Positions 14,720 to 23,312 of a stretch of DNA of 32,952 nt are shown piece after piece. Under the pieces are notes generated by a model. It had not been told where the DNA came from, did no database searches, and saw only the letters and a list, made by a program, of their open reading frames with translations. The stretch is from Oscillospiraceae bacterium. Its GTDB lineage: Bacteria; Bacillota; Clostridia; Oscillospirales; Ruminococcaceae. Each line of letters opens with the position of its first letter. Position 1 is the first letter of the stretch. The position numbers and the translations under genes are program-made. The DNA is taken from NCBI GenBank assembly GCA_029007035.1, contig JAQXHC010000028.1, positions 1 through 32,952 of the forward strand, given 5' to 3'.

Positions 14720-17458
14720 TCAGTTACCCGAATAGGTAATTTTTTTGTTGTTGACAAGCGAATTGATTGTGGAATTCTGAATCTGCAAATCGCCGTCCTT
14801 AGAGCCGAGATCGATAGGCTCAGCCGCAAGCATAGTCAGATTGACCTGCGAATCTACAACAGCAACACTTCCAGAGCCGCTAAGATCGCCGATTCCTGCA
14901 GTATTGTTACCCTCCGAGTCAATTTCAATTTCGGCATTTTTGATTCTGACGTTGACCGAGCCTCCGATTGAACCGATGCACGAGTGGGTAGCCGAACGCA
15001 TTTTCAGACTCAGTCTGCCTTTTTTGATTATAACGCTTCCCTCGCCGTCGTCAATTGAGCCGATTCCCACTGACTGAGCGCCTGAGCAGAGCATTGTAAT
15101 GTCCGCAGATGAAGTTACTGATGCGTTGCCTTTCCAGCTTCCGATACCGGTGACCTTGATGCCTGAAACGTTTACATCAAGCTTGCAGTCCTCTGATATG
15201 TCAATAATGGAATCTCCGTTGAAGCTGCCGATAGCAAGACCGTTGTGGGAGTACATGAATATCTTAATTTTTCCCGAAATGAGGTTGATTTCTGAATCGT
15301 CGGTATTACAGCCGCCGCCGATGCAGAGTGTGTCCTCGCTGTTACAGATGATTTCAAGCATTCCCTGCATATTTACAGTAATATCTCCGTAGCCGTGCTC
15401 ATAATCGTTACCGATACCTATTCCGGCAGAAGCGTAGCAGTCAATGGTAAGATTGCCCGGACCGACAAGCTCAATCTGCGAACCTGATGGCACATATATG
15501 CCTGAATAGTTCAGCTTGTTGTTCTTTTTTAGGTTAAGCACGAGGCGTGCATATTCACCGACGGAAATCGCGGGCTTGCTGTTGCCGCTTATCATATTCA
15601 CATTTTTAAGTGTAAGCTCGCAGCTGTGATTATCCATTACGGCAATGTTCATTTTAACCGGCTTGTCAGGGTCACCTGTAATTGTAAGCGCGCTCTGATA
15701 GATATGAATATCGGTGTATTTTTCAAGGGCGAGTTTGAGCAGATCGATTTCGGTATCGTTTTTAGCCATATAAATCTTTTTTGCGCCGCTGGGACGTGAT
15801 TCAAGATTGGTTCTGATGATTTCGTCTCTTATATCGGCTGAGATCTTGTTCAGCAGCAGCGGTTTCGGCTTCGAGGTGCAGTAACCCTGAACCATGTCAA
15901 CTCCGAGACGAATAACAGTTTTAAGCTCCTGAATGGTCTCAACTCCCTCAGCGAGAGATGTAAGCTGATTCTCGCGGCAGAACTCAATAATAGATGTGAC
16001 AAGCTGCTGTTTTTTGAGGTCATTGTTGATGTCGCTTATAAGCGAGCGGTCAATCTTGATATAGTCAGGAGAGTATTTGAGCAGATTTGCACTGTTGGAG
16101 TAGCCTGTACCGTAGTCATCAATGGCGAGTTTAGCGTGCATGAAGCTGCATCTTTTGCGTACAGTGTCGATCCTTTCCGGATTGGCTTCGTTCTGCTCGG
16201 TGATTTCGACAACTATTTTTTCGAGCAGCTCGCCATAGGTAAGGTAAAGTTCATTAAAGTCGTCATCAGTGAGAAGTGAATTCGGCAAACAGTTGATGAA
16301 CAGCTTTCTGTCGGCAAAAACCTGCTGATTATCGCTTAAAAATTTCAATGTGTTTAAAAGCGTTAGCTTTTCGATAGCATAAAGATTATTCTGTTCTCCC
16401 GCGATTTTCAGCAGCTGAAGCGGAGTCATCTTATAGTCGCCGGAGGTTCTCATCAAAGCTTCATAGGCGACAATTTCGCCTGTATGAGTTTCAACAATCG
16501 GCTGAAAGTGATATGTAATAAGGTTATCCCTGATAATTTTGCTGAAAATCTGAGCGTTGCGGTATGAATCCTTTTCACGGATATAATTTTCCTCCGAGAA
16601 CCAGTTTATAACGTGGCGGCGGTCATTGCGTGCTTCATAGAGTGCAAATTCAGAGTAGTTGACAAGCATATTGAAGTCTGCGGCTTCATCGGGATAGCAT
16701 GAGCAGCCGATTGAAAGGCTGAGAGAGCTTTTATCGGATATATCGATGATTTCGCCGAAATCATCGGTGAGCACACAGTTCTGAACGGCTTCGTCCATAC
16801 TGTTGAGAAGATTATAGACTTCTGCCTTGTCACAGTCGTAGAAGAATACGCAGATTTCATAATTCGATTTAGAGCCGATAATAATTTTATCGTTTGAGAA
16901 GCTTTTAACCAGTTCTGAAATCGAGGTTATACAGTTATTGGTGTTGTCTACGGTCAGGAATGTACCGAGCTTGTCGATACCGTTAATATACATAGTTGCG
17001 AGGAAACCGCGTGTGATTTCGGGAATAAGCTTTTTGATCTTTTGCGAGAAAGAGGGGTAGGAGGGAAGTCTTGTAATCGGGTCATATTCAACAAAGCTGT
17101 CAGAGCTGTCTATATCGGACATCTGACGGGTAAAATCCTGAACGAATCCGAGCCATTCGTCGCTTGTTTCGTAGATATTCATTTTGATGTATTTTGTAGT
17201 GCTTCGGTCGTTGAATTTATAGATATGCTTCTGACCCTCAACGGGATTTTTCGAGATTTTTTCGAGGAGATTGAAAAATTCATACTCGTTGATTTTCTCG
17301 TTGGAGCACGAAAGCATACGGCAGGCAACCTCGTCGATATAAGCGGATTTTTCCTTGGCGATGTACATGAAAGCTCCGATATTGCCCATGAACTGCTGAA
17401 ATACCTGCCAGTCGCGGCTCAGGTACGGAGGTTTCTTGTCAAAATTAAAAATACTCAT
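14720..17458 (-). CDS. c-di-GMP phosphodiesterase (PAS-like - degenerate GGDEF - EAL) with C-terminal beta-solenoid
   Basis: 912 residues with no signal peptide or membrane segment, so presumably cytosolic. A PAS-like sensor (about 20-110) precedes a GGDEF-fold domain (125-290) in which the signature is replaced by SKSNYE (196-201), so it should not make c-di-GMP. The EAL domain (300-545) keeps its catalytic set: E333 (EALMR), N389, E418, D447-D448 (DDYGTGYS), K468, E504 and Q524, so hydrolysis of c-di-GMP to pGpG is expected. Residues 560-905 form a beta-helix: an N-terminal cap (SGIYVPSGSQIELVGPGNL) then eight turns of 27-31 residues anchored by GIGS-type motifs at 682, 713, 743, 772, 799, 828, 856 and 884. 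Start: TAAGGAGT six bases before ATG, behind a consensus promoter. The solenoid's role is unknown. Confidence 0.9.
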   Translation of the reverse strand: MSIFNFDKKPPYLSRDWQVFQQFMGNIGAFMYIAKEKSAYIDEVACRMLSCSNEKINEYEFFNLLEKISKNPVEGQKHIYKFNDRSTTKYIKMNIYETSDEWLGFVQDFTRQMSDIDSSDSFVEYDPITRLPSYPSFSQKIKKLIPEITRGFLATMYINGIDKLGTFLTVDNTNNCITSISELVKSFSNDKIIIGSKSNYEICVFFYDCDKAEVYNLLNSMDEAVQNCVLTDDFGEIIDISDKSSLSLSIGCSCYPDEAADFNMLVNYSEFALYEARNDRRHVINWFSEENYIREKDSYRNAQIFSKIIRDNLITYHFQPIVETHTGEIVAYEALMRTSGDYKMTPLQLLKIAGEQNNLYAIEKLTLLNTLKFLSDNQQVFADRKLFINCLPNSLLTDDDFNELYLTYGELLEKIVVEITEQNEANPERIDTVRKRCSFMHAKLAIDDYGTGYSNSANLLKYSPDYIKIDRSLISDINNDLKKQQLVTSIIEFCRENQLTSLAEGVETIQELKTVIRLGVDMVQGYCTSKPKPLLLNKISADIRDEIIRTNLESRPSGAKKIYMAKNDTEIDLLKLALEKYTDIHIYQSALTITGDPDKPVKMNIAVMDNHSCELTLKNVNMISGNSKPAISVGEYARLVLNLKKNNKLNYSGIYVPSGSQIELVGPGNLTIDCYASAGIGIGNDYEHGYGDITVNMQGMLEIICNSEDTLCIGGGCNTDDSEINLISGKIKIFMYSHNGLAIGSFNGDSIIDISEDCKLDVNVSGIKVTGIGSWKGNASVTSSADITMLCSGAQSVGIGSIDDGEGSVIIKKGRLSLKMRSATHSCIGSIGGSVNVRIKNAEIEIDSEGNNTAGIGDLSGSGSVAVVDSQVNLTMLAAEPIDLGSKDGDLQIQNSTINSLVNNKKITYSGN

Positions 17459-17512
17459 AAATACTCCTTAATCTTGTGAGTGAGAGTTATTTCCGTAACT
17501 TAATATACATTT

Positions 17513-17541
17513 ATTATACCTCATCCTCGCAAAATTGTCAA
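17513..17541 (-). promoter_or_regulatory. Promoter of the EAL-solenoid gene
   Basis: Minus strand TTGACA (17541-17536) and TATAAT (17518-17513), 17-base spacer, both perfect. Predicted leader is about 48 bases. A strong consensus promoter for a signalling enzyme suggests steady expression. Confidence 0.85.
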
Positions 17542-17573
17542 TGTTGATAAGTAATTTTATATTCGGTTCATAA

Positions 17574-17609
17574 AATAAGCGTCTGACTTTTAAAAGCCGG
17601 ACGCTTATT
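17574..17609 (-). terminator. Terminator of the DUF6311 gene
   Basis: A 10-bp stem (17574-17583, AATAAGCGTC, with 17600-17609, GACGCTTATT) encloses a loop that itself contains CTTTTAAAAG. On the minus strand it follows the stop at 17614 and runs into TTATTTTA. Confidence 0.6.
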
Positions 17610-17613
17610 ATTA

Positions 17614-19299
17614 TTAATCACTGCACACAGCTAAAGTGTATCCGCCGATTTCGTAAATTTCAATACCATTGATATTCTGCGGAACAGAGTCTGTGTCCAT
17701 GAATACATAGACTGCGTCATCTCTGCCGTTTCCGGAGGAGAGCAGTTCAAGCTGTTCCCGGGCATATTCGGCAAGAATGTCATAGTCTGCACGGGCAAGG
17801 TAGAAGCTGCTCAGTTCCATATCGTTATCGCAGGCATATTCGGCGAATGCATAATACATATCCCTGTATTCGAGATAGTTTCGCGGAAGCGGCAGGAAAA
17901 TGAATTCGTCTGCACCGTCACTTAGTTCGTCCATTTTTTCACTTTGAACAGGCGACTGATAGTTGATTTTATCTGACGCGAAAGCTGTGTGTAAATTCGT
18001 AAACCAATCGCGAAGATCAAGTAGCTGTATTCCCAAGCACAGAAACGCTGCAAAGCAGACGGTCTTTTTCCCGTCAAGCTTTGAAATAATGGCAAGAAAA
18101 GCTGTAAACAGAATATAATCTGAAACCCATATGAATCTGCCGGAAGCGCGGAATATTTCAAGAATATTATTTATTGCGCCGGGATAGTTTATGGTATAAA
18201 TGACTCTGCCATTGAATGTGCCTATTGGACTTGCTGCTAAAAACATACTTGCGGCTATTACGATAAAGCAGATAATCAAATCTGTTCTGTATTCAGCAGC
18301 GGTATCTTTAAGGGCAGATAAAAAGGGCTTGTTTTTCTTTTCAATAAGATAAAATGTGACAATAATCGACATAAATCCAAGAAGAATCATTCCGAGTCCA
18401 AGATAACCCATACCCTCTGAGTTGTTGTTGCAGGTGTTGAGCGGTTTCAGAAATTTCGAATAGCCATAGCTGTTGAAAAATGCGTTATAGTTTGCTGAGT
18501 ATATGCCGAGTCCGCCGGCTTTAAGGTTTCCGTCACCGTAAAAAGCTCCGATTCCGTACATGAAAATAAGCGAAAAAAACGTTGTTGAGGCGAAAACGGC
18601 TATGGGTCTTACTGCTTTTTTGCTCTTGAATATGTCAGAAAGGATATATCCCAGCATTATCATGTAAATCATCGGAATAAAATAAATGTGTATTGAAACA
18701 GCGAGAATTCCGAGAACAGTCCATAGGATAACCGGTGTAATCCGGTGCTTCCAATTATGTTCACGGTATGCACAAAGAAGCAGTCCAAGAATGAGAATCC
18801 ATTGACCGCTGAGTGCCTCGTGATGCATGGCACGCGCAATAGTAGCAGGGGCAAGAATGTAAAAAATACTTACAGTAATACAAAAAAGAGGATTTTTGTT
18901 GTACCTGTAAACAAGTAAAGCAGATAATCCGCCCATAAGCATATAGCTGATAAGCTCCCAAAGACCTATATATTGAAATGTTTCCGGCAGAACAGGAGAA
19001 ATAAGCTTGAAGAAAACTGCCAGCAGAGGAATAGAGTCGGTGTATATACATGAAATCATACCCTCGGAGGAAAGCCCGTCAATCAGTCCGAACGGGAAAG
19101 TCCATGATGTATTTCGGTAAAATTTCCAGCCGAGATAATGCTGTCCCATGTCTCCTGCTGAATGGAAAATCCAGTCATCGTATGTCGGATTGACTACAGC
19201 AAAGCCAAATATCGATCCGAATGCGATTATTCCGAGAATGCAGCCTCCGATAAAGACTATGAGCTGATTTTTGTGATTATTCAGTAAAGCCGATTTCAT
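17614..19299 (-). CDS. DUF6311 family polytopic membrane protein (GT-C-like)
   Basis: 561 residues: an N-terminal membrane helix, an external loop with DDWIFHSAGDMGQHYLGW and FYRNTSWTFPFG, then YTDSIPLLAVFFKLISPVLP; about eleven membrane segments in all and a soluble C-terminal domain of about 130 residues. The loop motifs with paired acidic residues and the overall plan match DUF6311, thought to resemble GT-C glycosyltransferases that use lipid-linked sugars. Enzymatic activity here is inference. ATG follows AAAGGAGT. It has its own promoter, overlapping the end of the upstream gene. Confidence 0.75.
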   Translation of the reverse strand: MKSALLNNHKNQLIVFIGGCILGIIAFGSIFGFAVVNPTYDDWIFHSAGDMGQHYLGWKFYRNTSWTFPFGLIDGLSSEGMISCIYTDSIPLLAVFFKLISPVLPETFQYIGLWELISYMLMGGLSALLVYRYNKNPLFCITVSIFYILAPATIARAMHHEALSGQWILILGLLLCAYREHNWKHRITPVILWTVLGILAVSIHIYFIPMIYMIMLGYILSDIFKSKKAVRPIAVFASTTFFSLIFMYGIGAFYGDGNLKAGGLGIYSANYNAFFNSYGYSKFLKPLNTCNNNSEGMGYLGLGMILLGFMSIIVTFYLIEKKNKPFLSALKDTAAEYRTDLIICFIVIAASMFLAASPIGTFNGRVIYTINYPGAINNILEIFRASGRFIWVSDYILFTAFLAIISKLDGKKTVCFAAFLCLGIQLLDLRDWFTNLHTAFASDKINYQSPVQSEKMDELSDGADEFIFLPLPRNYLEYRDMYYAFAEYACDNDMELSSFYLARADYDILAEYAREQLELLSSGNGRDDAVYVFMDTDSVPQNINGIEIYEIGGYTLAVCSD

Positions 19300-19392
19300 T
19301 GTATTACTCCTTTTTGACGCTGCACCGTATATCCATTTTCGTATACATGTTAGGCGAAGGCGATGATCTTATTTTTGAAAACACCACGGAGA

Positions 19393-19421
19393 ATTATACC
19401 ATAAGATATTTTGTTTGTCTA
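19393..19421 (-). promoter_or_regulatory. Promoter of the DUF6311 gene
   Basis: Minus strand TAGACA (19421-19416) and TATAAT (19398-19393) with a 17-base spacer. The -35 box overlaps the stop region of the preceding gene. The leader is about 87 bases and shows no known riboswitch. Confidence 0.65.
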
Positions 19422-19958
19422 CCTCTTTCGTATAAATTTTGGCATAATTTTTTTCAGATAGATATTATAGCAAATTTCAAGGTTAATATCGTATAGAAAA
19501 AAAATAATGTTCGCCAGTGCCAGCATGATTATCCCACCGTATTTTCCGAAATTTCCAAGCTCATCCAGCATTTCTGCGATACCAAAAACGTAAACCGTCA
19601 CAAAAAAATATGATAGTACGCATACGTTGCAGATAATAAACTTTACGGCATTTTTAATGAATTTCGAGCGGATTTTCTGAATATAAAACCGCAGGATCGG
19701 ATAATGTCCGAACAGAAGTATGAAAATGAGAGCCGCTTCCTTGTCAAAGGTTATGAACATTGAGAGCAGACTGACAGCGGCATAGGTGAGAAAAGCCCAT
19801 TTTGTGTTTACTTCAGCGGCAATAATCATCATAAGTACGCCTGCAATCATGGGCAGAAGCAGGTAAAGCGCAGGCATGATGCCTGCAAGAAACATAGTGA
19901 GCAGGCAGAGAGCAGATACAATTCCGCCCAGTGCGACACGGTAGCTGATGTCTTTCAT
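19419..19958 (-). CDS. Small polytopic membrane protein, possibly ECF S-component-like
   Basis: 179 residues with about five or six membrane helices and a strongly basic C-terminus (KKIMPKFIRKR). The N-terminal pattern (GGIVSALCLLTMFLAGIMPA, then LLPMIAGVLMMIIAAE) recalls S-components of energy-coupling-factor transporters and related gut-Firmicute membrane proteins, but no substrate motif can be read and no ECF A or T gene is nearby. The start codon shares one base with the stop of the dehydrogenase upstream (TAATG), so the two are translationally coupled. Confidence 0.7.
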   Translation of the reverse strand: MKDISYRVALGGIVSALCLLTMFLAGIMPALYLLLPMIAGVLMMIIAAEVNTKWAFLTYAAVSLLSMFITFDKEAALIFILLFGHYPILRFYIQKIRSKFIKNAVKFIICNVCVLSYFFVTVYVFGIAEMLDELGNFGKYGGIIMLALANIIFFLYDINLEICYNIYLKKIMPKFIRKR

Positions 19959-20713
19959 TAGATCGTTTCCTTACGTTTCTGAATATTGTACGTAACGGCT
20001 GAAAGGAGCTTATGCGGAATGAATCTTGAGGCGAAAACACCTGCCTGAACGGTTAATGTCGGGATGGCTATAAGCTTTCGCGCGAAAGCCTTTTTCAGAG
20101 CATACTCAGCGGCATAATCGGGAGAAATGGGTTTAACGCTGAATGTTACTCCTGCGCGGCGATTAAAGTTAGTGTTAACGGGACCGGGGCAGAGCAGAGT
20201 GATCGAAACGTTTGAATTCTCGCGGCGAAGCTCCTCAGCAATTGCCAGAGACAAACGGACAACATAATTCTTCGAGGCATAGTATGAGGACAGCAGCGGA
20301 CCGGTAAGAAATCCGGCGCTGGAGGCTACATTGAGAATAATACCGCTGTCACGGCGCTTGAAATCTCGGAGAAACAGCTTTGTAAGAATGTGTAAAGCGG
20401 TGATGTTCACATTTATCATGTTAAGCTCGTCATCGAGATCTGTTTCATCAAATTTTCCGAAAACGCCGTATCCTGCATTATTTACAAGCATATCGACCGA
20501 TTTTTCACGGCAGAATTCATAAACCCTGAATACTTCGTTTTTGTCAGAGAGGTCGGCAGTAATCACCTCCGTGCTGGTTTTAAGCTCTTTTTTTAATTTC
20601 TGAAGAATATCTGTGTTTCTGCCTGTTAGGATAAGCTCCCAGCCTTTGCCGGCGAGAATACGTGCCATACTCAGTCCGATTCCCGATGTCGCTCCAGTAA
20701 TAAGTGCTTTCAT
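19958..20713 (-). CDS. Short-chain dehydrogenase/reductase (SDR)
   Basis: 251 residues, classical SDR: TGATSGIG cofactor loop (6-13), NNAG (78-81), catalytic Ser in NVASSAG (131/132) and the Tyr-Lys pair in YYASK (Y144, K148), then CPGPVNT. GRN after the second strand suggests NADP(H). The C-terminal part has a hydrophobic stretch near 215-240, as in the DltE/YqjQ-like group that may touch the membrane. Substrate is unknown. I start at MKALITG (ATG 20713, with AAAGGACGG upstream) because a longer frame reading from 20755 would run into the hairpin repeat at 20739-20829. It is coupled to the membrane protein downstream. Confidence 0.88.
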   Translation of the reverse strand: MKALITGATSGIGLSMARILAGKGWELILTGRNTDILQKLKKELKTSTEVITADLSDKNEVFRVYEFCREKSVDMLVNNAGYGVFGKFDETDLDDELNMINVNITALHILTKLFLRDFKRRDSGIILNVASSAGFLTGPLLSSYYASKNYVVRLSLAIAEELRRENSNVSITLLCPGPVNTNFNRRAGVTFSVKPISPDYAAEYALKKAFARKLIAIPTLTVQAGVFASRFIPHKLLSAVTYNIQKRKETI

Positions 20714-20738
20714 ATTAAAAACCGTCCTTTTTTCATAA

Positions 20739-20829
20739 TTAAGGCAATACCGCACAAAGAACGTCTGTGTGTTTTTTTTACAGTCTGACTGCGCATATGC
20801 CGCACAATCTCTGTGCGGTATTGCCTTAA
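20739..20829. repeat. MITE-like hairpin element, 91 bp
   Basis: Arms 20739-20759 and 20809-20829 are 21-base inverted repeats with one mismatch (core GGCAATACCGCACA); the centre has a T-run and partial pairing. The arm core recurs at 31750-31771. It lies in the 324-base gap 20714-21037. The rest of that gap holds the lipoprotein promoter on the plus strand and two TATAAT boxes on the minus strand (20841-20836 and 20895-20890) without good -35 partners, either of which might serve the dehydrogenase. Confidence 0.65.
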
Positions 20830-20967
20830 GCCATCATTATAAAATGACTGACCTAAGAAGTTTTGAATTTCTTGTACCTAAATAATGTTATTATACCACA
20901 TTTAACCGTATAAATCTATATCAAAGCAAAAATTTTATGATAATTTGAAAAAAATTTCTTTTAGCTA

Positions 20968-20996
20968 TGGACTTTTTGTTTTTTTTATAGTATAAT
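20968..20996 (+). promoter_or_regulatory. Promoter of the SurA/PrsA-like lipoprotein gene
   Basis: TGGACT (20968-20973) and TATAAT (20991-20996) with a 17-base, T-rich spacer; predicted start about 35 bases before the ATG. Confidence 0.6.
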
Positions 20997-21037
20997 AATA
21001 TAGTATTTGAAATTTTATAAATCGGAGGATTATATAA

Positions 21038-22324
21038 ATGAAAAAATTCAGTAAGTTTGCCGCCGCTGCAACAGCGTTTTCACTTGCGGCTACAATGGCT
21101 TCATGCTCGGCGCCGGCAATAGGCTCCGGTTCGGCAGATGCTGTGACAATCGACGGACAAAAGGTCCCTGCAGGTGTATTTATTTACTATACCATTTCAG
21201 CTTACTATGAGGCAGCAAATCTTCTTTATGAGCAGAACGGTGCTGTTCCGGAGCTTGACGATGTCAAGAACTCTCAGATTGACAATACCGATGCTTCCGA
21301 ATGGATTCAGAACAAAGCGACAACATATTGCTCAATGTATGTTGCCGTTGAGCGTGAATTTAATAAAATCGGAGATAACATCTCAATTTCGGACGAGGAT
21401 CTTGCCGAAGTCGACGAGATGCTTGAACAATATGCAGAACAGCCGATTTACACTGAAAACGGCGTAAGCGAGGAATCGCTTAAAAAGGTTCTTATGTGTG
21501 AAAAGAAAAATACGGCTATTTTTGATTATTACTACGGCTTTGAGGGAGAAAAGGGCTGTTCAGAGGACGAGCTGAAAGAATATTTTGACGAAAACTTTGC
21601 CCGTGTAAAATATATTAAGCTCAGTACAAACGATTCCGAAGGAAATGCACTCGACGAGGACGACAAGCACGAGCTTGAGCAGAAGGCAGAAGAATACGCA
21701 AAGGAAATCAATTCCGAATCGGGTACGCTCAATAAAATGTTTAAGGTGGACGAGCTTCAGGACGATTACAATGAGTATGTCGAGGAGAAAAAAGCCGAAG
21801 CTTCCGCAGAATCCGGCGAAACTACCACAACGGCAGCAGTGACAACAACTACTACAACTACCACTACTTCAAGCAACGAAACCACTACCACAACCACAAC
21901 AAATCCCTATGCTAACGAGAAAATCATCATGAGGGTCACAACAACTGTTACCGATCCCGATGAAATTGTCGTAACGGCTCAGACAACAACATCTGCAAGC
22001 GGAACAAGTACTTCTACCGATACAATGGCAAATCTGAAAAACTTCATATTCGGCGACCTCGGCTACGATAAGGCTGCTGTGTTCCCCGATGAAGAAAACA
22101 ACGCAATTTATGTTGTAATCCGTGCGGATTTAAAAGAACGTCTTACCACTGATGATCTGTGGAGTCAGGATTACATTGATTCACTGCGAAGTCTGAGATA
22201 TGAAGAGGATTTTTCAGACTTCATCGAGGAAACCGCGAATTCGTTGCCGATTGACAAGAACAAGACGGCATACAGGCGGTATTCTCCGTTTAAGCTGAAC
22301 CTTGATATTACGTCTTCAAACTGA
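21038..22324 (+). CDS. SurA/PrsA-like chaperone lipoprotein with poly-Thr insertion
   Basis: 428 residues. A lipoprotein signal ends in MASC with the lipidated Cys at 23, so it should sit on the outer face of the membrane. Residues 35-190 look like a SurA/trigger-factor-type helical chaperone domain (VTIDGQKVPAGVFIYY at the start). From about 188 (FARVKYIKLST) the sequence resembles the start of a parvulin domain, followed by a coiled segment and Thr-rich stretches at 262-288 and 301-329, and then a C-terminal piece (NAIYVVIRADLKERL) that would close the domain. Prolyl isomerase residues cannot be recognised. A role in folding secreted proteins such as cellulosome enzymes is inference. ATG has CGGAGG nine bases upstream; monocistronic. 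Confidence 0.75.
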   Translation: MKKFSKFAAAATAFSLAATMASCSAPAIGSGSADAVTIDGQKVPAGVFIYYTISAYYEAANLLYEQNGAVPELDDVKNSQIDNTDASEWIQNKATTYCSMYVAVEREFNKIGDNISISDEDLAEVDEMLEQYAEQPIYTENGVSEESLKKVLMCEKKNTAIFDYYYGFEGEKGCSEDELKEYFDENFARVKYIKLSTNDSEGNALDEDDKHELEQKAEEYAKEINSESGTLNKMFKVDELQDDYNEYVEEKKAEASAESGETTTTAAVTTTTTTTTTSSNETTTTTTTNPYANEKIIMRVTTTVTDPDEIVVTAQTTTSASGTSTSTDTMANLKNFIFGDLGYDKAAVFPDEENNAIYVVIRADLKERLTTDDLWSQDYIDSLRSLRYEEDFSDFIEETANSLPIDKNKTAYRRYSPFKLNLDITSSN

Positions 22325-22371
22325 ACAGATTTTTTTCCGCGGAGTTAAAAACTGAGGCGCGATACAAAAGT

Positions 22372-22408
22372 AAAACCCACAAAGAATATTCTTCTTTGTG
22401 GGTTTTTT
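22372..22408. terminator. Bidirectional terminator after the lipoprotein gene
   Basis: A near-perfect 14-15 bp stem (22372-22386 with 22392-22406; core ACCCACAAAGAA) ends in TTTTTT on the plus strand and in a T-rich run on the minus strand, serving the lipoprotein (stop 22324) and the CmpB-type gene (stop 22481). Confidence 0.85.
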
Positions 22409-22480
22409 AATTATAAAACTGATTACTGTGCTGAAAAAACTTGTTTGCAGCAATTATCTGCTAAAAACAAACGAAAAAGC

Positions 22481-23308
22481 CTATTGATTCATGTTCTGTT
22501 TTTTATTCCGGTTACGTTTGTTTGTTAAATGTTCTTTTAAATCAAGCTTGGGGAAAGCTTTTTCAATACGTCTTCGGGTGAAGCTTCTTTTTTCGGTAAG
22601 TTCGCGGTGCTTTTCACGAAGCTCGTCGTATTTTTTACGGTATTCCTCACGCCGCTGAGCATTTTTGCGGCGGTATTCATCGGTTTTTTCGCCAAGCTCT
22701 TCGCTCTTGTCGCGGATTCCCTCGACGGTGCTGAATATTTTTTCTCCTGTTTTATCTGAGATTTTCCGCATTTCAGCGGAGATTTTTTCGATAAGAGCAA
22801 GCCTGCTGCGGATTTTCATAATTGCGCATATCGTGAAAATCATGTCTCCGACGAAGCCAATCATTAAAATCAGCAGAATGATTCGTCCGAGAGTGTACGG
22901 CAGATGACCGACGAAAGCGGCTATGGCAGGGTGAATGATTCTTACCGCAACAAGGCACGCAATTCCCCAGAGCAGTGAGAATTTCAGGCATATATATCCT
23001 TTCAGATTGAATCGTTCATCGGAATAGTCCCACCATTTCATGCTGAATATTTTTTCAAGCAGGAATCCGGTTACAAGCTCAAGCACCGTGGTCAGCATTA
23101 CCGACCCGATGAAAAGGACAATAATATTTTCCTTGATCGGTTCAAGAATGTTTGTGACAATAATCATTCCTACACCGTAAATCGGACAGTACGGACCATT
23201 CAGAAATCCGCGGTTGATGAATTTGCCATGCTCCACAGCCTGATAAGCAACCTCAAGACACCACCCGAAAAAAGCGTAAATTATAAAGAAACAGAGCAGA
23301 TCGAACAT
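22481..23308 (-). CDS. CmpB-family (PF06541, DUF1113) putative ABC permease-like membrane protein
   Basis: About 275 residues. The N-terminal half has four to five membrane helices with the family signature FINRGFLNGPYCPIYGVG, then KWWDYSDERFNLKGYICL and FSLLWG. The C-terminal 110 residues are a highly charged Lys/Glu/Arg coiled coil (EEYRRK, REEYRKKYDELREKHREL) rich in basic residues at the end. The family was named as an ABC permease component, but transport is not proven and no ATPase is adjacent. Two starts are possible: ATG 23308, four bases after the upstream stop with GAGGAG 16 bases away, or TTG 23338 with AAGG at good spacing and overlap with the LUD gene. Either way it is coupled to that gene. 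Confidence 0.8.
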   Translation of the reverse strand: MFDLLCFFIIYAFFGWCLEVAYQAVEHGKFINRGFLNGPYCPIYGVGMIIVTNILEPIKENIIVLFIGSVMLTTVLELVTGFLLEKIFSMKWWDYSDERFNLKGYICLKFSLLWGIACLVAVRIIHPAIAAFVGHLPYTLGRIILLILMIGFVGDMIFTICAIMKIRSRLALIEKISAEMRKISDKTGEKIFSTVEGIRDKSEELGEKTDEYRRKNAQRREEYRKKYDELREKHRELTEKRSFTRRRIEKAFPKLDLKEHLTNKRNRNKKQNMNQ

Positions 23309-23312
23309 ATTA

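Noticed and set aside
20714..20755. N-terminal extension of the short-chain dehydrogenase from 20755
   Set aside because: The extra residues come partly from the hairpin repeat arm, and the cofactor loop would be displaced; ATG 20713 has a ribosome site.
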